Source: Brevibacillus sp. SYP-B805
GTDB lineage: Bacteria; Bacillota; Bacilli; Brevibacillales; Brevibacillaceae
NCBI RefSeq assembly: GCF_011059135.1
Contig: NZ_JAALGD010000016.1
Location: forward strand, 20,011 to 84,010
Length of the DNA: 64,000 nucleotides
Reading direction: 5' to 3'
The notes below the pieces were generated by a model. The model had not been told where the DNA came from. It saw only the letters and a program-made list of their open reading frames with translations, and searched no databases. Positions 8,031 through 16,743 of the stretch are shown piece by piece. The translations under genes and the position numbers were made by a program. How positions within the stretch are numbered: the stretch's first letter is position 1; each line of letters begins with the position of its first letter.

Positions 8031-10097
8031 GTGAGGTTGCTTCAGTTTAAGACGATCAACAGGAGAACGATGTTTTTTGTGCTGCCGGTAATTATTCTCG
8101 GTATCGCCATTGCAATGGGGTTCATCTTTTTCCGAAGCTACCAGCTGTCTCAAACATTGATTAACGAGAAAATGGAAAATCAGTTGGATGCAACGGTGCA
8201 TGAGATTGAAACCAAATTGACTGCACACAGCCGGATTGCCGTAACGTTGGCGAGAAGCGTGGAATCGGTCGGTCACACACTGAACAAGGATGACTTTGCG
8301 GCATTGTTGAAAAACGCCGTTTCCCAGAATCGCGAGACGTTTGGGGCGGGTATCTTTTATGAGCCTTTCAAATACAAGGGAGATCTCAAGTATTTCGGCC
8401 CATATGTATATAAGGATTACAGCAAAAACGGTGAAATTACATACACGGACGATCTGAGCACGCCGGAATACGACTATCCGCATTGGGATTGGTACAAAAT
8501 CGCGATCAATACGTCACAGCCGGTCGTCTGGTCTGATCCTTATTTTGATGAGAACACCAATGTGGCGATGGTCACATCGACAGCGCCTTTCTATGACGGA
8601 CAAAAGAAGTTCCTGGGTGTGGCCACCGGAGATATCGATTTGACCAGCCTGCAAAAAATGGTCTCCGAACTGAAAGTGGGCCGCACAGGTTATGCTTTCC
8701 TTCTCGACCAAAACGGTACCTATCTGGCGGCGCGTGAATCGGAAAAGTTGATGAAGGTAAAAATTACAGAGGAACAAAACCAGGCCGTTGCTTCCCTGGG
8801 GAAGGAAATCATGAGCAAGGAAAACGGGGCGACCTCGTTCAAGGAGGGGAGAGACGTCTATCACGTCTACTATAAGACGGTGCCAGGCACCGGCTGGAAA
8901 CTGGCCTTTGTCTTGAACGAAACCGAGGTTTACCAGCCGATCAATGAGATGACATGGGCGGTTGCTCCGGTCATGGTGATTGCCATCTTGCTGGTTGTCC
9001 TGAGCATTCTGTATAACAGCCGCTACATCAACAGAAACATCCGTCAGGTCAACGAAGTTGTGTCTGCCATGGCGCAGGGGGATTTTTCCTGTACCATTCC
9101 GGTGAACGGAACGGATGAATTCGCCCAGATGGGCAGTCAACTCAATAAAATGGGGGAACAGCTCCGTTCGATCATCGAGAAAGTTTCTCTTCATTCCCAA
9201 CAGGTGGCGGCGACCTCGGAACAATTGGCCGCCATCGTCGAAGAGAACAGCAAGGCGACCGAACAGATTACCCACGCCGTTCAAACGATTGCAGTGGGTG
9301 CTGATGAACAGATGTCGATCAGCGATCGCGCTGTGCAGGTTGTAGCTGAGATTACGAACGGGATGGATCAGATCGCCTCCCGTACACAGATGGTTGCCGA
9401 AACGGCGCAAAAGGCTTCTGATATCGCCAATAACGGAAACGAAGTCGTCGAGGGCTCCATTCATCAGATGAATTTCATTGATCAAAAAGTAAAAGCATGT
9501 TCGGAAGCAATCAACATTCTGCATGCCAAATCCCAAGAGATCAACCAGATTACCTCGTTGATCACTTCCATAGCGGCGCAAACCAACCTGCTTGCATTAA
9601 ACGCAGCCATTGAATCGGCAAGAGCCGGGGAATACGGCAAAGGATTCGCGGTGGTTGCCGATGAGGTGCGCAAGCTGGCGGAACAGTCAGGAGAGGCCGC
9701 AAGCCAGATTAACGAATTGATCAGCGATATTCAGCAGGAGATCGAGAAAGCGGTCGCTTCGATGAACGATGGTGCCGTTGCCGTGCATAAAGGCATCTTG
9801 ATGGTCGATAACGCCGGCAGTTCGTTCAGGGAGATTTTGACTGCCGTCTTTGCAGTATCGGAACAATCCCGTGAAGTGAGCTCGGCCGTTGAGCAGATTC
9901 ATGCAAGCACAGCGACGATGATGTCCTTGTCCCAACAGCTTGCTCATATTTCCAAGGAGGCTGCCGTGAATACGCAGCATGCAGCCGCCTCAACGGAAGA
10001 ACAGAACGCTACCATGGAGGAAATATCCAGCTCTGCCCAAAATCTTGCCAATATGGCAAACGAATTGCAAGACGCCCTTCAAATATTCAAATGGTAA
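8031..10097 (+). CDS. Methyl-accepting chemotaxis protein with Cache sensor
   Basis: A 688-residue transmembrane chemoreceptor. A first membrane segment at about residues 14-36 is followed by an extracellular double-Cache region (SQPVVWSDPYFDENTN, FLGVATGDIDL, GRTGYAFLLDQNGTYLA), a second membrane segment near 310-330, a HAMP domain, and a cytoplasmic coiled coil with the conserved hairpin tip [18 protein letters not shown]. This type detects small molecules such as amino or organic acids, but the ligand cannot be read here. GTG start behind AAGGAGG. It stands alone, with a hairpin downstream. Confidence 0.93.
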   Translation: MRLLQFKTINRRTMFFVLPVIILGIAIAMGFIFFRSYQLSQTLINEKMENQLDATVHEIETKLTAHSRIAVTLARSVESVGHTLNKDDFAALLKNAVSQNRETFGAGIFYEPFKYKGDLKYFGPYVYKDYSKNGEITYTDDLSTPEYDYPHWDWYKIAINTSQPVVWSDPYFDENTNVAMVTSTAPFYDGQKKFLGVATGDIDLTSLQKMVSELKVGRTGYAFLLDQNGTYLAARESEKLMKVKITEEQNQAVASLGKEIMSKENGATSFKEGRDVYHVYYKTVPGTGWKLAFVLNETEVYQPINEMTWAVAPVMVIAILLVVLSILYNSRYINRNIRQVNEVVSAMAQGDFSCTIPVNGTDEFAQMGSQLNKMGEQLRSIIEKVSLHSQQVAATSEQLAAIVEENSKATEQITHAVQTIAVGADEQMSISDRAVQVVAEITNGMDQIASRTQMVAETAQKASDIANNGNEVVEGSIHQMNFIDQKVKACSEAINILHAKSQEINQITSLITSIAAQTNLLALNAAIESARAGEYGKGFAVVADEVRKLAEQSGEAASQINELISDIQQEIEKAVASMNDGAVAVHKGILMVDNAGSSFREILTAVFAVSEQSREVSSAVEQIHASTATMMSLSQQLAHISKEAAVNTQHAAASTEEQNATMEEISSSAQNLANMANELQDALQIFKW

Positions 10098-10174
10098 GCA
10101 GACTCGGCATGGCAGGCGTCTGCGTGGTCCGGTTGCCACAGGCAGCCGAACCGGCAATGGAATAACGCGAAAGA

Positions 10175-10200
10175 AACCGGGAGCGTGACAGCTCCCGGTT
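10175..10200 (+). terminator. Intrinsic hairpin after the chemoreceptor gene
   Basis: A perfect ten-pair stem AACCGGGAGC/GCTCCCGGTT with loop GTGACA lies between two convergent genes. The T tract is poor (TTTGTG), so it may be a weak terminator. Confidence 0.55.
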
Positions 10201-10268
10201 TGTGCTGAAAAGACCCGTCATGTCACGGATGATGGTCTCGCCGATCGTTCCCGTACCCGCGGGCGGTA

Positions 10269-11300
10269 TCACCATTTTTTCTTGCTGCGCATCTGTCTTT
10301 CCCATCTCTTTAGATACGGATAAGGGTCAAAGGCCCATTCGGCATCGCCCATGTCCCGGTACATCCCGTAATGAAGATGCGGAGGAAACTTGCCGGACGT
10401 GCCCGGTTTGCCGTAACCGGAGCTGCCCACATAACCGATCACCTGTCCGGGCTCGACAATATCTCCCACCTTCAACCCTTTTTTAAAGGCGGACAAATGG
10501 GCGAAGTAATGATACACGTTGTCCATGTCGCGCATGCCGATTCGCCAGCCGCCGAAGCGGTTCCAGCCAATCACTTCGATCATGCCGTAGGAGGTGCTGA
10601 GCACCGGGGTGCCATAGTCGGCAAAAATATCGGTCCCTTCATGGATTCGCCGGCCCCCCCACCCGCGCGCGTCTCCCCAGGTGTTGTTGTAGCTGCATTC
10701 ATAACGCCGCGGAATGGGGAATACATGCCGTCCCAGATCGAGCGTCTGATATTTGTCGTAAATGGTCGCGAACTGGTCGATCGTCTTCACCGCGCGATCC
10801 CGTTTGTAATACATCCACAAACCGATGCGAAAATCTTCGCGGGCATAGCCGTATTCGCTCAGGAATCGGATGATGCTGGTTAATACATCGATGTCGTCAT
10901 GCTGATCGGCTCTGCCATCCCCGTTGCCGTCCACGCCGATGCCGCCGAAGAAGGAGATGGACGATTCATCTGTGTCCTGCTCGTCCGGATTCAGATAGCC
11001 AGACCAGACGAACGGAGGAATCGTAATCGCCGTTAAGCGGTCCGACGGGGCTTCTCCCTTTTTCCGTTTTTGCATCGAGCGCTCATATTGGTCGATGGCG
11101 GCCAGATAAACCCAGGGGATCCCGTACAGGCCCTCCATTTGCTGAAAAAGGGCAAGCCGATTCTGCAAGGTCTTGTCCGCCGCTTGCTGCTTTTCCGGCG
11201 GCCTGGCGGGGATTTTGGCGGCTGACGCGGCAAAATCGAACGGAAGCAGGCATAAGACGAGCAGCATGCTGATTGCAACATAGGGGCGCATGGAACGCAA
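10269..11300 (-). CDS. yunA: Secreted murein hydrolase, transglycosylase-like plus M23 (LytM) peptidase
   Basis: A 343-residue exported protein. Residues 1-27 form a signal peptide ending near AASAA. Next comes a region reading YGIPWVYLAAIDQYERS, similar to lytic-transglycosylase-like domains, and a stretch with DGNGDGRADQHDD. The C-terminal M23 domain carries the zinc motifs HEGTD and PPHLHYG, and YVGSSGYGKPGTSG. Position beside lipA and yutC matches B. subtilis yunA. The 11300 start would be TTG; ATG 11291 is the alternative, with a more distant ribosome site. Confidence 0.8.
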   Translation of the reverse strand: MRSMRPYVAISMLLVLCLLPFDFAASAAKIPARPPEKQQAADKTLQNRLALFQQMEGLYGIPWVYLAAIDQYERSMQKRKKGEAPSDRLTAITIPPFVWSGYLNPDEQDTDESSISFFGGIGVDGNGDGRADQHDDIDVLTSIIRFLSEYGYAREDFRIGLWMYYKRDRAVKTIDQFATIYDKYQTLDLGRHVFPIPRRYECSYNNTWGDARGWGGRRIHEGTDIFADYGTPVLSTSYGMIEVIGWNRFGGWRIGMRDMDNVYHYFAHLSAFKKGLKVGDIVEPGQVIGYVGSSGYGKPGTSGKFPPHLHYGMYRDMGDAEWAFDPYPYLKRWERQMRSKKKW

Positions 11301-11441
11301 CCGTCTCCCTTCAGCCGAGAGTCTCCTTTGTAGTTTCTGCCAGCAGGTCGGAATTAATCGCGATACTTTTTACCATCCCTGGCAGGGAAACGGGCGGGAT
11401 TGTTGTATGATCAAAAAAGGAAATCAAGGGGAGCGAGGGAG

Positions 11442-12407
11442 ATGACGATGACGATCTACATCCAGAGCGACAGGCCGCTCACGCTGGAGGCGCTGCGGAA
11501 ACCCTGGCGGGAGATTCTGGGACAGCCCCGGGGAGAAGAGCCGGCGAACAGGGAATGGGCCGAGCGTTTGCTTGCCGAGGCCCAACGCTTTCGGGAGGGA
11601 ATGGCGGACACCGTCTGGACGCGGGAGGAGGAAGCCCTCAGGGAACTGGCCGCGTCGCGCAGCATCCTGAAAGGGGACGTCTTTGCAAGCCCGCTCGTGG
11701 TGCCAGCAGGACTGCCGGTTCGCCTGCTTCCGCTGCTGGAAGGGATGGCCGTTGGCAGCGGCTGCGGCCAAGCGGCGGAGAGGGCGCTGTCTCCCCTGGC
11801 CCTGCTCTGGCTGAAAGCGATGGGCGTCCGCTTTCTTCCAGCGGTTCCGCCGGGCGTAGTTCGCCGGGTGGCTGCGGGGGAGGGGATAGCGGTACTCGAG
11901 ATCGGGCATGAGGGCGCGGTGCCCCGTGTCCGGGAAGAACGGCGGCACGGGGAGGAGCATATCGACGAAGGCATGGTGATGATCCAGGCCAATCTGGACG
12001 ACGCCAGCCCGGAATGGATGGCGTACGCGATGGAACGGCTGCTTGCCGCCGGGGCCAACGACGTGTCGTTTTTGCCCATGACCATGAAAAAAAGCAGGCC
12101 CGGCATGCTCCTGCAGGTGCTTTGTTACCAGAGTGACCTCGAGATGATGAAAAGCATTGTGTTCACCGAGACGACGACGTTTGGGCTCCGCTATTTTCCG
12201 GTCGCCGTTCATCGCCTTGGCCGCCGTTTTGCCACGGTTGCCACCCGGTGGGGCGACGTGCGGGTAAAGATCGGCTTCCATCGCGGGGAGAGGGTGCAGG
12301 TGTCGCCGGAGTATGAGATGTGCGCCCGACTGGCCAAGGAAGCGGGCGTGCCCCTGCAGACCGTTTATGAAGAGGCGCGCCGACTTGCCCAGGAAATGGA
12401 TGCATGA
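11442..12407 (+). CDS. larC2: LarC C-terminal half (nickel insertion, LarC2-like) with degenerate LarC1-like front
   Basis: The last 135 residues of this 321-residue protein match the C-terminal domain of LarC, the CTP-dependent cyclometallase that inserts nickel into the pincer cofactor of lactate racemase: IQANLDDASPEWMAYAMERL, GANDVSFLPMTMKKSRPG, TETTTFGLRY. The first 180 residues look like a decayed copy of the N-terminal LarC domain (VFASPLVVPAG, LSPLALLWLKAMGVRF). Its stop codon is immediately followed by the stop codon of the N-terminal LarC gene on the other strand. ATG 11442 has AGGGGAG eight bases upstream. Confidence 0.8.
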   Translation: MTMTIYIQSDRPLTLEALRKPWREILGQPRGEEPANREWAERLLAEAQRFREGMADTVWTREEEALRELAASRSILKGDVFASPLVVPAGLPVRLLPLLEGMAVGSGCGQAAERALSPLALLWLKAMGVRFLPAVPPGVVRRVAAGEGIAVLEIGHEGAVPRVREERRHGEEHIDEGMVMIQANLDDASPEWMAYAMERLLAAGANDVSFLPMTMKKSRPGMLLQVLCYQSDLEMMKSIVFTETTTFGLRYFPVAVHRLGRRFATVATRWGDVRVKIGFHRGERVQVSPEYEMCARLAKEAGVPLQTVYEEARRLAQEMDA

Positions 12408-13250
12408 TTATGCACGGCCGACAAGCACGCGCAGCACATTGGGCTGATCCGGCAGGTCGCGTGTTCCCGCGCCATAGCCGACCGCATCGACGGTCATGGA
12501 GGGAACCGGCCCGAATTGTTTCACCAGGGCAGCGGCAAGCCCCGCCCCTGTCGGCGTCGTCAATTCCTTCTGGATGGCTGTGCTGCGCAGCGGAATCCCT
12601 TTCAACATCTCCATCGTCGCCGGCGCGGGGACCGGATAAAGGCCGTGGTCGCAGCGGACATAGCCGTTGCCGGTCGGGACGGGTCCGCAGTACAGCTGGT
12701 CGATGCCGAGATCTTCCAGCGCCAGGGCGATTCCGACCACATCCACGATGGAATCGATGGCGCCGACTTCGTGGAAATGAACCGTCTCCACCGGGATGTT
12801 ATGGATCTTGGCTTCCGCCTCGCCGATTTTCGCAAAAACAGCGAGGGCCCGGGCCGTGACCCGCGGGTGCAGGTTGGCCTGTTCAATCATCTGCACGATC
12901 TCCTTGTAGCGGCGATGCTCGTGGTGGTGGTGCCCCCCGTCACCGTGATGATGGTGGTGATGATGGTGATCCCCATCGCTGTGATGGTGGTGGTGATGAC
13001 CGTGGGAGAGCACCCGCAGTTCCTTGCGATGGCCATCCTGCTGACGGGCATGTTCCTCGTCGATTACCTCCACCTTCAAGGCGCTTACGCCGTTTTTGAC
13101 CACCTGCCGCCACTCGAGGCGAAAGGCGCCCAGCGGCAATTTGCGCAATTCCTCTTCGATCCGGACGCGGTCGGCTCCGGCGTCGACCAATGCCGCCAGC
13201 GTCATGTCTCCGCTGATCCCGGAGAAGCAGTCCAGATAAGCGATCCGCAT
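12408..13250 (-). CDS. larC1: LarC N-terminal half (nickel pincer cofactor synthesis, LarC1-like)
   Basis: A 280-residue protein beginning MRIAYLDCFSGISGDMTLAAL, the hallmark of LarC/DUF111. Further motifs are VHFHEVGAIDSIVDVVG and ELTTPTGAGLAAAL. Residues about 77-110 are an exceptional histidine-rich segment, likely a nickel reservoir. The usual C-terminal LarC domain is absent and is encoded on the opposite strand by the gene ending at 12407. ATG 13250 has AAAGGAGTG upstream. It lies downstream of, and in line with, the TIGR00300 gene, from which it is separated by a strong hairpin. Confidence 0.88.
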   Translation of the reverse strand: MRIAYLDCFSGISGDMTLAALVDAGADRVRIEEELRKLPLGAFRLEWRQVVKNGVSALKVEVIDEEHARQQDGHRKELRVLSHGHHHHHHSDGDHHHHHHHHGDGGHHHHEHRRYKEIVQMIEQANLHPRVTARALAVFAKIGEAEAKIHNIPVETVHFHEVGAIDSIVDVVGIALALEDLGIDQLYCGPVPTGNGYVRCDHGLYPVPAPATMEMLKGIPLRSTAIQKELTTPTGAGLAAALVKQFGPVPSMTVDAVGYGAGTRDLPDQPNVLRVLVGRA

Positions 13251-13296
13251 AGGTTTCACTCCTTTTTCCACAACGCCAAAACCGCCGCGACAATCG

Positions 13297-13323
13297 CACC
13301 CACCCGGCGCTGCCGAGTGGGTG
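13297..13323 (-). other. Intercistronic hairpin between the TIGR00300 gene and larC1
   Basis: CACCCACCCGGC pairs with GCCGAGTGGGTG around a three-base loop with a single mismatch. No T tract follows on either strand, so it is more likely a processing or stability element than a terminator. Confidence 0.55.
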
Positions 13324-13331
13324 GAACGTTC

Positions 13332-13346
13332 GCTCAAGTCGGCGGG
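13332..13346 (-). repeat. R2 core motif after the TIGR00300 gene
   Basis: On the minus strand CCCGCCGACTTGAGC begins four bases after the TAA stop of the upstream gene. It is the short form of the R2 repeat, without the long palindromic unit. Confidence 0.6.
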
Positions 13347-13350
13347 TTAT

Positions 13351-14550
13351 TTACAATTCCTTTTCCAGCATCGTCAGGAACAAGCCGACATCCGTCACGA
13401 CCCCCACCGTTTGGGAGGAGCCGCGGTCCATCAGCTTGGTGACCACCGCCGGGTTGATATCCACGCAGACCGTCTTGATCCAGCTTGGCATCATGTTGCC
13501 GGTGCCGATCGCGTGCAGCATGGTGGAGAGCATGATCACCATGTCGGCATCCGCCACCTGTTCCGCATAGGCGGCCTGCGCTTCGATCAGGTCCATCATG
13601 GTGTCCGGCAGCGGACCATCGTCGCGGATGGAGCCCGCCAGTACGAACGGCACCTGATGTTTGACGCATTCGTACATGATCCCGCTCGTGAGCGTGCCGT
13701 CCGCCACCGCTGCGGCGATGGAGCCGGAACGATTGATCGCGTTGATGGCGCGCATGTGGTTCTTGTGGCCGCCCCTGACCACGGAACCGGTATCCAGGTT
13801 GACCCCAAGCGAGGTGCCGAACAAGGCCCGCTCGATATCGTGGACCGCCAGCGCGTTGCCTGACAGCAGGGCGTTCACATAGCCTTTGCGAATCAGGTTT
13901 TGGAACGCTTCCTGACCGCCCGTATGGATCACGACGGGCCCTGCCACAAAGACAATCCTGCCTTGGCGCGCACGGATCTGCTTCATCTCTTCCGCCAGTT
14001 TCTTGACGATAACCTCCACCCGGCGTTCCGAACTTACTTCGTTGGACATGAAGGAGAATTCGGTGCCGGTCTCTTCGGCTTGCGGCAGGACGAGGCGGAC
14101 GCCACTGCTGCCGCAAACGATCAGGTCCCCTTTTTTGATGTCACGCAGTTTGACGCAATGCACCTCATTTCCCTTTACCACCAGACAGGCGTCCATCCGT
14201 TGATACTTGGCCCGGACCCAGGTGCCATTGAGGAATACTTCGGTGGCATGGTTGGTGGTGGAGTAGAAATCGTCCGGCACCACCTTGTCTTTTTCTGCCG
14301 GTTTGATGGTTACCGTCTCCTCCGCGCGCGGGATGGTACAGCCGAGATTGATCAGCTCGTTCAGGATCAGCTCGATCTTGTCCTCCGGCAAATCCAGGGC
14401 GATTTTGGCTACCGATTCATCATCGACCTGATCGCCGACGCTCAGCTGCAGCACGCGGTATTTCCCGTTGTACTGCTCCACAGAAGCGTCGATCTGCTTC
14501 AAAATGTTGTCGCGGATGATGTGGCCGCGCACTTCAATGACCTGCTCCAT
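13351..14550 (-). CDS. TIGR00300 family protein, probable ornithine cyclodeaminase-type enzyme
   Basis: A 399-residue protein of the LOR/SDH-like TIGR00300 family. The N-terminal part (about 1-100, MEQVIEVRGHIIRDN and VGDQVDDESVAKI) is the LOR/SDH conserved domain. The C-terminal half has a deoxyhypusine-synthase-like, NAD-binding fold (VFVAGPVVIHTGG, SGNALAVHDIERALFGTSLG, GGHKNHMRAINAI, STMLHAIGTGNMMPSW). An archaeal member has been characterised as an ornithine cyclodeaminase, which makes proline from ornithine. ATG 14550 has AGGAGG upstream. Its link to larC1 just downstream is unexplained. Confidence 0.8.
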   Translation of the reverse strand: MEQVIEVRGHIIRDNILKQIDASVEQYNGKYRVLQLSVGDQVDDESVAKIALDLPEDKIELILNELINLGCTIPRAEETVTIKPAEKDKVVPDDFYSTTNHATEVFLNGTWVRAKYQRMDACLVVKGNEVHCVKLRDIKKGDLIVCGSSGVRLVLPQAEETGTEFSFMSNEVSSERRVEVIVKKLAEEMKQIRARQGRIVFVAGPVVIHTGGQEAFQNLIRKGYVNALLSGNALAVHDIERALFGTSLGVNLDTGSVVRGGHKNHMRAINAINRSGSIAAAVADGTLTSGIMYECVKHQVPFVLAGSIRDDGPLPDTMMDLIEAQAAYAEQVADADMVIMLSTMLHAIGTGNMMPSWIKTVCVDINPAVVTKLMDRGSSQTVGVVTDVGLFLTMLEKEL

Positions 14551-14674
14551 GTTGCGGTTCCTCCTAATCTGAGCGCTCACTGTATCCTACCAATACTATA
14601 TATGCTGTCCCAGTTCGATCCAAGTAGTTGCGGCAAAATGGATGTTTATGCAGTCGGCAACTCTCCGGGCGGTG

Positions 14675-14704
14675 TTGCCCCGAAGGAGGCCATTCCTCTA
14701 TAAT
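14675..14704 (+). promoter_or_regulatory. Probable promoter of lipA
   Basis: A perfect TATAAT (14699-14704) has TTGCCC 18 bases upstream. It lies 31 bases before the lipA start, in the 184-base gap between divergent genes. Confidence 0.55.
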
Positions 14705-14734
14705 AGGAGAGACCACTGAAGCAGCGAGGAGTGA

Positions 14735-15631
14735 ATGGGCCGTATGATACAGCGCAAACCGGAGTGGCTCAAGATCAATCTGGTGTCTGGCGAAGAACTG
14801 GCAGCTTTCAAAGAGTTGAAACATACCATGCGCAGCAAAACGCTGCACACGGTATGTGAAGAAGCGAAATGTCCCAATATCCATGAATGCTGGGCAAATC
14901 GTACGGCTACATTCATGATTTTAGGTGATATATGCACGCGCGCGTGCCGTTTTTGCGCGGTCAAGACGGGCTTGCCGACCGAGCTTGATCTGGCCGAACC
15001 GGAACGCGTGGCCGAGGCGGCGGAACAGATGGGGCTGAAGCATGTCGTCGTGACATCCGTCGCCCGAGACGACTTGGCCGATGGCGGAGCGTCCGTTTTC
15101 GCGGCCACCATCAAAGCGATCCGCAAGCGCCTGCCGCTGGCTGCGGTGGAAGTGCTGATCCCCGATTTTCAAGGCAACTGGGATGCTCTGAAAACGGTGA
15201 TGGATGCCCGTCCGGACGTGCTGAACCACAATATTGAAGCGGTGCGCCGCCTGTCCGATCGCGTCCGTGCCCGGGCCAAGTACGACCGAACGCTTGAACT
15301 GCTGAAAAGAGCCAAGGAGATGCAGCCGGACATTCCGACGAAGTCAAGCCTGATGATCGGCGTGGGGGAGACGTTCGAGGAAATCCTGGAAACGATGGAC
15401 GATTTGCGTGCCGTCGACGTCAACATCATGACGATCGGCCAATACCTGCAGCCGACGAAGAAGCATCTCCCGGTGGAGAAATATTATCATCCCGACGAGT
15501 TCAAGGCGCTGAAAGAGGAAGGCATGAAGCGCGGTTTCAGCCACGTGGAGGCGGGGCCGCTGGTGCGCAGCTCCTACCATGCCCATGAGCAGGCCCATGC
15601 GGCCAGGGATGCGATTGCCCAGGCAACTTAA
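14735..15631 (+). CDS. lipA: Lipoyl synthase
   Basis: A 298-residue radical SAM enzyme that inserts two sulfur atoms into protein-bound octanoate. It has both clusters' cysteines: the auxiliary set in [12 protein letters not shown] and the radical SAM motif CTRACRFC. Further family motifs are [15 protein letters not shown] and [13 protein letters not shown], ending near [10 protein letters not shown]. The start may be ATG 14735 or ATG 14744; the AGGAG ribosome site is close to the first and rather far from the second. It corresponds to yutB of B. subtilis. Confidence 0.97.
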   Translation: MGRMIQRKPEWLKINLVSGEELAAFKELKHTMRSKTLHTVCEEAKCPNIHECWANRTATFMILGDICTRACRFCAVKTGLPTELDLAEPERVAEAAEQMGLKHVVVTSVARDDLADGGASVFAATIKAIRKRLPLAAVEVLIPDFQGNWDALKTVMDARPDVLNHNIEAVRRLSDRVRARAKYDRTLELLKRAKEMQPDIPTKSSLMIGVGETFEEILETMDDLRAVDVNIMTIGQYLQPTKKHLPVEKYYHPDEFKALKEEGMKRGFSHVEAGPLVRSSYHAHEQAHAARDAIAQAT

Positions 15632-15647
15632 CGGCCTCTCACGCAAA

Positions 15648-15684
15648 CATTCCCCTATGGTTGTGCATAGGGGAATGTTTTTGT
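15648..15684 (+). terminator. Terminator after lipA
   Basis: A fourteen-pair stem AACATTCCCCTATG/CATAGGGGAATGTT with loop GTTGTG is followed by TTTG. It lies between convergent genes. Confidence 0.85.
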
Positions 15685-16610
15685 TACCTTCCTGTTGTTC
15701 CTTTGCCGGTCATGCCGCCCATTTGCGTGGTACGGTTGGAGCCTTTGCTGCGCATCTCATCCCCGTCAACAAGGCCGCCAAAGCTGCGGATCAGCGCGTC
15801 AATGTGACGCTCTTCCTGCGTGGCGTTGGCATTCAGGCGGGAGGATTGGCTGGCGATGCGCGTCATTTCGTTGATCATCTGCGGATTATCGGTGACATAC
15901 ACCTTGTAGTAGCGCGGAGATACGGACATGGCGTTCATCCGGGCCTGGGATTTGGCCGTACGGCTGTCGGTACCGCGCGTATGCAGCCCGACAAACACTT
16001 CTTCATCCGTCACGAGCACGGTAGAGGTGACAACGCCGGGGCAGCTTGCCGTAACGTTGCCGACTGCGCGGGCAAGAGCATCGCGGTCTACGTGGATGTT
16101 GGGAACGGCATTGGATCGCAGGCTGTTCCGGTGGACGGTGGCATAGCCGATGTGCGGATTCGCCTGCGTACCGAGAGTGCCCATGCCCCTGTCGCGATAG
16201 ATCGACAATGGCCCATGGACCCTGCCGCGCGTGCCCGCCGTCCCGTCAAAGCCAGGAAAGTTCCCAAGACCGCGGAAACCGGTATTGTTGCTTGTCATGC
16301 CGTAATACCCATCGGTCCGGTTCAAGCCGAATGCAGTGTTGTCCGCGCCGGTGCCATACGCGCCCCAGCGTCCGGTATTCCAGCCGAGAGCACCGTCGGT
16401 TGTGCCATAGGCGGGCGTGCCGTAAGCGGCTCCATAGCCGTCATAGGCGGTGATGCCGGTTGTTCCGGTACGCGGGTACACGGGAGCGGCCTGGTTTCGA
16501 ACCGCTGCGCCATCGTAACGGTTCGTATAGTTGGGCGCAGCATTGTTCGCACAAGCTGTTGCCATCAGTGTCAGGCCAGCAATCGCGCCAATCAGCCAAC
16601 TTTTTTTCAT
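15684..16610 (-). CDS. yutC: YhcN/YlaJ family sporulation lipoprotein
   Basis: A 308-residue lipoprotein. The signal peptide MKKSWLIGAIAGLTLMATAC ends in a lipobox with cysteine 20. A low-complexity stretch rich in Gly, Tyr, Thr and Ala (about 25-130) precedes the YhcN/YlaJ domain, with ALARAVGNVTASCPGVVTS, VTDEEVFVGL and AMSVSPRYYKVYVTDNP. Family members are found in the spore envelope or spore membranes. GGGGGTG precedes the start. It occupies the place of yutC in the lipA-yutD interval. Confidence 0.85.
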   Translation of the reverse strand: MKKSWLIGAIAGLTLMATACANNAAPNYTNRYDGAAVRNQAAPVYPRTGTTGITAYDGYGAAYGTPAYGTTDGALGWNTGRWGAYGTGADNTAFGLNRTDGYYGMTSNNTGFRGLGNFPGFDGTAGTRGRVHGPLSIYRDRGMGTLGTQANPHIGYATVHRNSLRSNAVPNIHVDRDALARAVGNVTASCPGVVTSTVLVTDEEVFVGLHTRGTDSRTAKSQARMNAMSVSPRYYKVYVTDNPQMINEMTRIASQSSRLNANATQEERHIDALIRSFGGLVDGDEMRSKGSNRTTQMGGMTGKGTTGR

Positions 16611-16743
16611 GGTTACACCCCCTGCATCTAGCGTGCCCCCTCGGAACCTCCCGTTTTCGTGGGAATTTTATGTCCAAACCCAAAAAATGTGGTAAGATGG
16701 GGGAAATGAGTCCGAAGTATGGCCACGAAGGGGAGGAAGCGCC

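Noticed and set aside
12900..13020. CAT-rich tract at 12900-13020 as a microsatellite or CRISPR
   Set aside because: It is the codon pattern of the His-rich segment of LarC, in frame, with no spacer-repeat structure. No CRISPR array is seen anywhere in the window.
15579..16631. A 350-codon frame antisense to the YhcN-like gene
   Set aside because: Composition is that of a complement of Gly/Tyr/Thr-rich coding; there is no ribosome site or family motif, while the minus-strand lipoprotein has both.
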